Shown: piece after piece, positions 58,482 to 64,000 of the stretch | Position numbering within the stretch: the stretch's first letter is position 1 | How the letters are laid out: every line of letters begins with the position of its first letter | Assembly (NCBI GenBank): GCA_038209965.1 | Contig: JBBQXF010000008.1 | Coordinates: forward strand, 8,330 to 72,329 | DNA length: 64,000 nucleotides | Source: JALONO01 sp038209965 | GTDB taxonomy: Bacteria; Bacteroidota; Bacteroidia; Cytophagales; Thermoflexibacteraceae | Direction of reading: 5' to 3' | Translations under genes and position numbers: made by a program | The notes under the pieces: model-generated | Databases searched by the model: none | What the model saw: only the letters and a program-made list of their open reading frames with translations | What the model was told of the DNA's origin: nothing

Positions 58482-60086
58482 ATGAAAAGGATTGTCGATC
58501 TGGTTCTACCGCCCAATATCGCCTATGACGATGAACTTTTCCGGCAACATATTGTCGGGGAGTTGGGGCTGGCCAGTGTAATGCCCAACCAGTTGGCCGT
58601 GCGGATGCTCAAACGATCGGTCGATGCCCGGTCCCGGCAGGTAAAGGTCAATGTGCGGGCCGCTGTCTGGGCCGACGAAGCCCCCGAGCCGCCCATTTTT
58701 TTCCAAAAAGCGTACCCTGATGTGCGTCAGGCCCGGCAGGCAATCGTTGTGGGGGCCGGGCCAGCGGGAATGTTCGCCGCCCTCCGGCTGATCGAGCAGG
58801 GCATCAAGCCCGTGGTGATCGAGCGGGGCAGCGACGTGCGGGCCCGGCGGCGCGATCTGGCCGCCATCAACAAAGATCAAATCGTGAACCCCGAATCCAA
58901 TTATTGTTTTGGCGAGGGGGGCGCGGGCACTTATTCCGATGGCAAACTCTACACCCGATCGACCAAACGGGGTGATTTCCGGCGGATTTTGGAAATCTTC
59001 GTGGCCCACGGGGCCAGCCAAGACATTTTGGTCGATGCCCACCCCCACATCGGGACCAACAAACTGCCCCAGATCGTGACCGCCCTGCGCGAAAGCATTT
59101 TGGGGGCGGGTGGGGAGATTTTATTCAACACCAAAGTCACCGATTTATGGCTACAGAGTGGCGAGATCCGGGGAGTAATGTTGCAAAATGGGGACAAATT
59201 GGCCGGGATCGGGGTTATCTTGGCCACTGGCCACTCGGCCCGCGATGTTTTTCATTTGCTCAAGGCCCGGGGTGTCCTCATCGAGGCCAAACCTTTCGCC
59301 CTGGGTGTGCGGATCGAGCACCCGCAAGCCATGATCGACCAGTTCCAATACCACACCAGCGAGCGGGGGCCTTATCTTCCCGCCTCCTCGTATTCACTGG
59401 TGAGCCAAGTCAACTACGGGGGCCAGGACAAAGGGGTGTTTTCGTTTTGCATGTGCCCGGGCGGCTTCATTGTGCCGGCCGCCACCGCCCCGGGCGAAGT
59501 GGTGGTGAATGGGATGTCGCCCTCGCGGCGCAACTCCAGGTTCGCCAATTCGGGCATTGTGGTGTCGGTGGATGAGTCTGACTGGCAGCCGTTTAGCCAC
59601 CATGGCGAGTTGGCCGGGCTGGCGTTCCAGCAATCGGTGGAACAGTTGGCGTGCCAGTTGGCCGGGGGCACTCAGCAGGCCCCCGCCCAGCGAATGGTTG
59701 ATTTTGTCAATAATAGAGCCTCCAGTTCGCTGCCCGAAACATCCTACCAGCCGGGCTTGGCGGCGGTACGGCTCGACGAGGTGCTGCCACCCCAGATTGC
59801 CCACCGGTTGCGGAAGGGTTTCCAAGATTTTGGGGCCAAAATGCGGGGCTACCTGACCAATGAAGCCGTGATAGTGGGGGTAGAAAGCCGTACCTCGTCC
59901 CCCGTGCGCATCCCCCGCGACTGGGACACCTGCGAGCACCCCCAGGTGAAGCGCCTGTTTCCCTGTGGCGAAGGGGCTGGCTACGCCGGCGGCATTGCGT
60001 CGGCGGCCATGGACGGTGAACGCTGCGCCGATTATCTGGCCCAATTGTATGCCAAAGCACTGGTTAATCCCTTGTCCAATGGTTAA
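58482..60086 (+). CDS. FAD-dependent oxidoreductase, COG2509 family
   Basis: 534 residues. The N-terminal ~90 residues form the small domain typical of the family (RIVDLVLPPNIAYDDELF...MLKRSVDARSRQVKVNV). The FAD-binding motif AIVVGAGPAGMFAALRLIEQG is followed by the signature NYCFGEGGAGTYSDGKLYTRSTKRGD. Later come LATGHSARDVF, ALGVRIEHPQAMIDQFQY, CMCPGGFIVPAATAPGEVVVNGMSPSRR and the terminal FPCGEGAGYAGGIASAAMDG. A soluble flavoprotein found across bacteria; substrate unknown. Confidence 0.92.
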   Translation: MKRIVDLVLPPNIAYDDELFRQHIVGELGLASVMPNQLAVRMLKRSVDARSRQVKVNVRAAVWADEAPEPPIFFQKAYPDVRQARQAIVVGAGPAGMFAALRLIEQGIKPVVIERGSDVRARRRDLAAINKDQIVNPESNYCFGEGGAGTYSDGKLYTRSTKRGDFRRILEIFVAHGASQDILVDAHPHIGTNKLPQIVTALRESILGAGGEILFNTKVTDLWLQSGEIRGVMLQNGDKLAGIGVILATGHSARDVFHLLKARGVLIEAKPFALGVRIEHPQAMIDQFQYHTSERGPYLPASSYSLVSQVNYGGQDKGVFSFCMCPGGFIVPAATAPGEVVVNGMSPSRRNSRFANSGIVVSVDESDWQPFSHHGELAGLAFQQSVEQLACQLAGGTQQAPAQRMVDFVNNRASSSLPETSYQPGLAAVRLDEVLPPQIAHRLRKGFQDFGAKMRGYLTNEAVIVGVESRTSSPVRIPRDWDTCEHPQVKRLFPCGEGAGYAGGIASAAMDGERCADYLAQLYAKALVNPLSNG

Positions 60087-60402
60087 CGGCCCGAAATCGT
60101 TTTTATATGCAGTGCTGTGACCAGCGGGTGAACCGCCCAACTTCACTCGACCATCCATCATCGCCGGCCGCTGTTGTCCGTGCCGCACGGTCGACCATAC
60201 AACTGTTTTTTGCAGGATTTGCCCAAAAAGTGCTGGGCTCCACTCGCCCTGCTATCATTTTTGATTACTTTTGGACTACGGCAATGGGGCAGCCCACTTT
60301 GATTGTTATCTCGCACACAACCTGAAGTTGGCACATTTCATTGTCGTTTTTTACACCAACATGCTTTTTGCCCCGCAACCTAAAAAATTAATCAACAATG
60401 GT
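60087..60402. other. Intergenic region with a diverged copy of the palindromic repeat
   Basis: About 316 bp with no recognisable gene. The imperfect palindrome GTCCGTG-CCG-CACGGTC is at 60176-60192. No clear TAnnTTTG promoter was found for the following gene. Confidence 0.5.
60176..60192. repeat. Intergenic palindromic repeat, copy 4 (diverged)
   Basis: GTCCGTG (60176-60182), spacer CCG, CACGGTC (60186-60192): one mismatch in the right arm compared with the copies at 4767 and 10036. The upstream context GCTGTT matches GCCGTT in five of six bases. Confidence 0.6.
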
Positions 60403-60828
60403 ATGCAAAAAATATTTGAAAATCCTTATTTGGAAATGTACAGCTTAGCTGATGAACTGCCCAACACGGTTTTTGGCTACTGGAAGGGCTATTGGGAATT
60501 GGGGGATAGTGTGGCAATGGCGGCCCTCCATTTTCCGTTCAACTATATTAAAGACTTTGGCATCCAAGTCATGATCACAGATTACCAGTATCTGGAAGTA
60601 GTGCCCGAAGAAACGGCTGAGTGGATCGATAAAGTGTGGTTTCCCACCGTGGTGGCCAACGGGCTATTGGCCGAGATCGTGATCGATGCGGCTGAAATCT
60701 ACGGCCAATTGTCGGTGCAATTTATGTATGAAAACGTAAGCGTTGAGACTGGCCTGCTTACCCCTAAAGTCGCCAACTTGGCCGATGCCAAAGAATTGGC
60801 CAAACAATTCCTGGCCAAGCTGGCCTAG
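60403..60828 (+). CDS. Small conserved STAS/SpoIIAA-like hypothetical protein
   Basis: 141 residues from the ATG at 60403; in-frame ATGs at 60361 and upstream add residues without family character. Soluble; an alternating alpha/beta pattern with FENPYLEMYSLADELPNTVFGYWKGYWELGD, IQVMITDYQYLEVVPEETAEWIDKVWFPTVVANGLLAEIVI and LADAKELAKQFLAKLA. This is reminiscent of SpoIIAA/STAS-like proteins of Bacteroidota, often found near sensory genes. Function not known. Confidence 0.55.
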   Translation: MQKIFENPYLEMYSLADELPNTVFGYWKGYWELGDSVAMAALHFPFNYIKDFGIQVMITDYQYLEVVPEETAEWIDKVWFPTVVANGLLAEIVIDAAEIYGQLSVQFMYENVSVETGLLTPKVANLADAKELAKQFLAKLA

Positions 60829-60849
60829 TCGGTTATCCGCCCATCTGCT

Positions 60850-60881
60850 TTTGGCCAAAGATTATTCCAAAACTACCTTTG
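60850..60881 (+). promoter_or_regulatory. Strong promoter candidate with operator-like inverted repeat
   Basis: TTTG (60850-60853), 20-nt spacer, TACCTTTG (60874-60881) is one of the best -33/-7 pairs in the window. A second -7 box, TACTTTTG, is at 60898-60905. TGATGATT/AATCATCA arms with a 17-nt spacer (60883-60915) enclose that second box and could bind a regulator. Confidence 0.5.
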
Positions 60882-61219
60882 TTGATGATTTTGTTGTTAC
60901 TTTTGATAATCATCAGCGTAGCTAGTTAATCTACACTATTATGAAAGCGGCTCAGTCGCTCAATGGGATTGATTGCCAATGATTTCCTTTCCGGGCAATG
61001 GACAATCAATGTTGTTTGGGGGCAGCCAGTCCAAGGGTCATCTACTACAATCTTAGGTCGGGTGTCCTTTTAAACTAAGTCGGAAATTGACTGGATGTGC
61101 CAGAAAACCACGTTGGTCAAGGGGGAAAATTTCAATGAATAGCTACGCTGCACCCGTTGACGGGCAACAATTTGGCCCACTGGCAAACAAAGCGGTTTCC
61201 TATTCTGTTTGAATTCCAT

Positions 61220-61227
61220 TAACTTTG
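61220..61227 (+). promoter_or_regulatory. Proximal -7 promoter box of the vWA gene
   Basis: TAACTTTG matches TAnnTTTG; transcription would start near 61234, ~67 nt before the ATG at 61301. The -33 region is weak. Confidence 0.45.
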
Positions 61228-61300
61228 AGAACGAACGATTTTGGTTAAGTGCAGGTTACTCCAATGTTGTTCGTTCACCAGCAACCAAAAGCTCATTCCT

Positions 61301-62404
61301 ATGCTAGGCTACCGTTTCACCGATTATACCCCCCCCAAGAGTACTGAGCAAGCCACTTTTGACAGTTTGTTCAAGATCTTTATGGAATTGCTCAATATGA
61401 CTTCGGGCGACGCGGGCGAGGCAATGCGCTGGCTTTCCAATTTGGATCGCAAATATGGCCTCACCAACGACAAATATGGGATTGGCGATTTCTTTGAAGA
61501 CCTAAAAGAAAAGGGCTATCTTGAAGACAAGAGCCAAAACGGCAAAATTGAGATCACTGCCAAAAGCGAGCGGGCCATCCGCAGAAGTGCTCTGGAAGAA
61601 ATTTTTGGCAAGTTGAAAAAAACGGGCGAAGGCCAGCACAAAACCCCTTTTTCGGGCATGGGCGACGAGCCGAGTGCCGACATTCGCCAGTACCGTTTCG
61701 GGGACGAGCTCGATCAGATTTCCATGACCGAGACCATCCGCAATGCGCAGATCAACCACGGGCTGGGTGATTTTATGCTCACCGAACAAGACTTGGAGGT
61801 GGTAGAAAAGGAATACAAAACCCAAACCTCGACCGTACTGATGATCGATATTTCACACTCGATGATCCTTTATGGCGAAGACCGGATTTCCCCGGCCAAA
61901 AAAGTGGCCATGGCCCTGGCCGAACTCATTACCACCAAATACAAAAAGGACACCTTGGACATCATAGTGTTCGGCAACGACGCTTGGCAAATTGAGATCA
62001 AAGATTTGCCTTACCTCCAAGTGGGGCCCTACCACACCAATACGGTGGCTGGGCTGGAACTGGCCATGGATTTGCTCCGCCGCCGGAAGAACAAAAACAA
62101 GCAGATCTTTATGATCACCGATGGCAAGCCGACCTGTTTGAAAGAAGGAATCCGCTATTACAAAAATAGTTTCGGGTTGGACAACAAGATTTTGAACAAA
62201 ACCCTCAATCTAGCAGGTGCTTGCCGCCGCTTGGGCGTGCCCATCACTACGTTCATGATTGCCTCAGATCCTTACCTTCAGCAATTCGTACGGGAGTTCA
62301 CCCAAGTAAACGGGGGAAATGCCTATTTCAGCACTTTGCAGGGCTTGGGGGATATGGTGTTTGAAGATTATCGCCGCAACAAGCACCGCGCGAAAAAAGT
62401 ATAG
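61301..62404 (+). CDS. vWA domain protein (AAA+ partner type)
   Basis: 367 residues from the ATG at 61301. The N-terminal ~170 residues are helical and charged (LFKIFMELLNMTSGDAGEAMRWL, FFEDLKEKGYLED, IRQYRFGDELDQISMTETIRNA). The C-terminal part is a vWA domain with MIDAS DISHSM (Asp183, Ser185, Ser187), a Thr in GPYHTNTVAG, and ITDGKPT. This is the layout of cytosolic vWA proteins that pair with Mg-chelatase- or MoxR-type AAA+ ATPases as metal-insertion or remodelling adaptors. The next gene, 120 bp downstream, is indeed an AAA+ ATPase, though of the Cdc48/FtsH-like class. Confidence 0.85.
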   Translation: MLGYRFTDYTPPKSTEQATFDSLFKIFMELLNMTSGDAGEAMRWLSNLDRKYGLTNDKYGIGDFFEDLKEKGYLEDKSQNGKIEITAKSERAIRRSALEEIFGKLKKTGEGQHKTPFSGMGDEPSADIRQYRFGDELDQISMTETIRNAQINHGLGDFMLTEQDLEVVEKEYKTQTSTVLMIDISHSMILYGEDRISPAKKVAMALAELITTKYKKDTLDIIVFGNDAWQIEIKDLPYLQVGPYHTNTVAGLELAMDLLRRRKNKNKQIFMITDGKPTCLKEGIRYYKNSFGLDNKILNKTLNLAGACRRLGVPITTFMIASDPYLQQFVREFTQVNGGNAYFSTLQGLGDMVFEDYRRNKHRAKKV

Positions 62405-62433
62405 ACTAGCCGGCCAATATTGTTTGGAAAATC

Positions 62434-62464
62434 TTGTTGGGGGCGGTAGCTTCGCCCCCAACAA
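62434..62464. other. 12-bp perfect hairpin between the vWA and AAA+ genes
   Basis: TTGTTGGGGGCG (62434-62445) pairs with CGCCCCCAACAA (62453-62464), loop of 7 nt. A T run is missing, so it may be an mRNA-processing or attenuation structure and not a terminator. Confidence 0.6.
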
Positions 62465-62524
62465 CCAAATGATTGACTTTTGGCAATTGGTCATTAATTT
62501 TGCGCCACCAATCGACCCAACTCA

Positions 62525-63883
62525 TTGAACGTGGAAGAGATCAACAACCTGCGCGAAGCCCTCCAAGTTTCGCCCGACAATGTGCCCCTGCGAAAGTATT
62601 TGGCCGATTTACTGATGAAACAAGGCCAATTTGCTGATGCCGAACAAGAATATAAAAAGGCCCTCAAGTTGGCCCACAACGACAACCAACTCAAAGTGGG
62701 ATTGGCCAACGCTTTCTTGGAACAGGGCAAAATTTCGGTGGGACTGGTCCTGACCGAAGAGATCCTGTCGCAGGATCGCCCGCCAGCCCGGGCGTGGCTC
62801 ACCTATGCCAAGCTTCAGTATGCCCAAGCCCAATATTTGGATGCCAAAGATGCTTACGAAAAAGCTTTGCTGGTGGATCCCAACTTGGCCGATGCGTATT
62901 GGGAATCGCAATTGAACGTGAAGTTGAGCGAAAGTGGCCAAGGCAACGGGCCGGAAAAAATAAAACTGAGCCACTACGGCGAGGAAGAAGATGAGCAAGA
63001 TGGATATGCCGGCATTGACGTGGAACGGCCCAAAGAAACCTTTGAACAGGTGGGCGGGATGGAAAAAATCAAAGAAGAGATTCGGCTCAAAATCATCCAC
63101 CCGCTGGCCCACCCAGAAATCTACAAAGCGTATGGCAAAAAAATAGGCGGGGGAATTTTGCTCTACGGCCCGCCCGGTTGCGGCAAAACGCACTTGGCCC
63201 GGGCCACGGCGGGCGAGATCAAGACCAACTTTATCTCCGTCGGAATCAGTGAAGTGCTGGACATGTACATTGGCCAGAGTGAACAAAACCTGCACGCCCT
63301 GTTTGAGCAGGCCCGCGATTACAAGCCCTGTGTCCTGTTTTTTGACGAAGTAGATGCCCTCGGGGCCAGCCGGACCGATATGCGCCACAGCGCGGGCCGG
63401 CAGTTGATCAACCAGTTTTTGGCCGAAATGGACGGCATAGATGCCACCAATGAAGGCGTACTGATTTTGGCGGCCACCAATGCGCCCTGGCACCTCGATC
63501 CCGCCTTCCGCCGGCCGGGCCGTTTTGACCGCATCATCTTTGTGCCCCCACCCGACGAACCAGCCCGTGAGAGCATTTTGCAGATCATGCTCAAGGACAA
63601 GCCCACTGAACCGATCGACTATAAGCAACTGGCCAAGCAAACGCCCGACTTCTCGGGGGCCGACCTTAAAGCACTGGTGGACATTGCCGTGGAAGAAAAG
63701 TTGACCGAAGCCATGAAGCGCGGGACTGCCGTGCCGCTTACCACCAAAGACCTGTTGGCTGCGGCCAAAAAACACAAGCCAACCACCAAAGAATGGTTCA
63801 CTACGGCAAAAAATTACGCCATTTTTTCCAATGAATCTGGCCAATATGACGATATTCTAAAGTACATGAATCTCAAGAAGTAG
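62525..63883 (+). CDS. AAA+ ATPase with N-terminal TPR repeats
   Basis: 452 residues from TTG 62525; a GTG two codons later (62531) is the alternative, and there is no ATG near. Residues ~1-140 are tetratricopeptide repeats (LRKYLADLLMKQGQFADAEQEYKKAL, AWLTYAKLQYAQAQYLDAKDAYEKALLVDP). An acidic linker (GEEEDEQDGYAG) leads to a classic AAA domain: Walker A LLYGPPGCGKTH, pore-loop region VLDMYIGQSEQNL, Walker B CVLFFDEVDALG, sensor/Arg fingers ATNAPWHLDPAFRRPGRFDR. It probably forms a hexameric remodelling ATPase with the TPR as substrate or vWA docking site. The preceding vWA gene is the expected partner. Confidence 0.9.
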   Translation: MNVEEINNLREALQVSPDNVPLRKYLADLLMKQGQFADAEQEYKKALKLAHNDNQLKVGLANAFLEQGKISVGLVLTEEILSQDRPPARAWLTYAKLQYAQAQYLDAKDAYEKALLVDPNLADAYWESQLNVKLSESGQGNGPEKIKLSHYGEEEDEQDGYAGIDVERPKETFEQVGGMEKIKEEIRLKIIHPLAHPEIYKAYGKKIGGGILLYGPPGCGKTHLARATAGEIKTNFISVGISEVLDMYIGQSEQNLHALFEQARDYKPCVLFFDEVDALGASRTDMRHSAGRQLINQFLAEMDGIDATNEGVLILAATNAPWHLDPAFRRPGRFDRIIFVPPPDEPARESILQIMLKDKPTEPIDYKQLAKQTPDFSGADLKALVDIAVEEKLTEAMKRGTAVPLTTKDLLAAAKKHKPTTKEWFTTAKNYAIFSNESGQYDDILKYMNLKK

Positions 63884-63966
63884 AATATTCTTACTCATCA
63901 TCCCACAACGGATCTTGGGTTCAATCCGAAAACATGGGCTCATTGCTCAGGATAGCGCGCAAACCA

Positions 63967-64000
63967 ATCCCCCCAACAGCACGAGAGCCGTTGGGGGGAT
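63967..64000 (+). terminator. Hairpin at the window end
   Basis: ATCCCCCCAAC (63967-63977) pairs over 11 bp with GTTGGGGGGAT (63990-64000). It resembles a terminator stem, but the tail lies beyond the window. Confidence 0.45.

Larger units (their letters stand above)
60829..61300. other. Long regulatory region upstream of the vWA/AAA+ pair
   Basis: About 470 bp without a gene. It contains two promoter candidates at 60850-60905, an inverted repeat around the second (TGATGATT at 60883-60890 and AATCATCA at 60908-60915), and a third -7 box at 61220-61227 closer to the vWA gene. No intrinsic terminator was seen between them. Confidence 0.5.

Noticed and set aside
62609..63844. 411-codon minus-strand frame opposite the AAA+ gene
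   Set aside because: Antisense of a well-supported AAA+ ATPase; Phe/Gly-rich nonsense composition.

Overview
The window looks like a chromosomal segment of a free-living member of the Bacteroidota, most likely order Cytophagales. The reasons are: two secreted proteins with a C-terminal type IX secretion (T9SS) sorting region, a PID-CTERM miniprotein, a DUF5916/CBM9-like outer-surface protein, a Bacteroidota-style sigma54 activator followed by lptE, and many promoters of the TAnnTTTG (-7) type. Several likely starts are TTG or GTG. I found no rRNA, tRNA, CRISPR array, prophage or intact insertion sequence.

Layout. 1-2545: a small metabolic cluster (HapK-like protein, short-chain dehydrogenase, proline racemase/4-hydroxyproline epimerase). 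2538-4670: comEC on the opposite strand. 4837-9763: an accessory island. A phospholipase-D-like nuclease with a C-terminal J-like domain diverges from a vWA / PP2C phosphatase / protein kinase operon, and the kinase carries a fused formylglycine-generating-enzyme (FGE) fold. The last three genes match the 'TerY-P triad' architecture, and this is the best candidate in the window for an undescribed stress or defence system. 9764-10370 is gene-poor. 10371-13538: LptF/G permease, HAD phosphatase, mtaB. 13695-14603: an orphan ABC ATPase. 14618-19062: ABC ATPase, DUF1826 and two DUF3526 permeases behind a perfect 21-bp palindrome, probably a Zur-type metal-regulated operon. 19138-21073: yceD-rpmF-fabH. 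21178-21717: a decayed Bax inhibitor-1 gene. 21946-29162: proS, lipoproteins, oxyR with a divergent isomerase, a YkuD-like enzyme and an HDAC-family deacetylase.

29250-41213 holds large exported proteins (an 11-repeat secreted protein, a DUF5916 protein, a T9SS-exported protein) with a sodium symporter, slyD, corA and a HAD phosphatase among them. 41735-45327 holds a kinase-fold protein, a HIT protein, an NlpC/P60 hydrolase and folD. 45464-46146 is a relic locus: a frameshifted Imm44-like immunity gene lies between two 81-bp degenerate direct repeats. 46135-49328 is a UMF1 transporter, lptE and a sigma54 activator. 49430-54145 is a 1571-residue secreted subtilisin with alternating Ig-like and PKD modules. 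54359-60086 holds two flavoproteins, two small or HAD proteins, a NAGPA-type glycosidase and an Hpt protein. 60403-63883 ends with a small conserved protein and a vWA plus TPR-AAA+ ATPase pair.

Palindromic intergenic repeats (GTCCGTG-nnn-CACGGAC) recur near 4767, 10036 and 60176. Functions are assigned by reading motifs, without database searches. Positions of starts are argued individually where they differ from the longest open frame.
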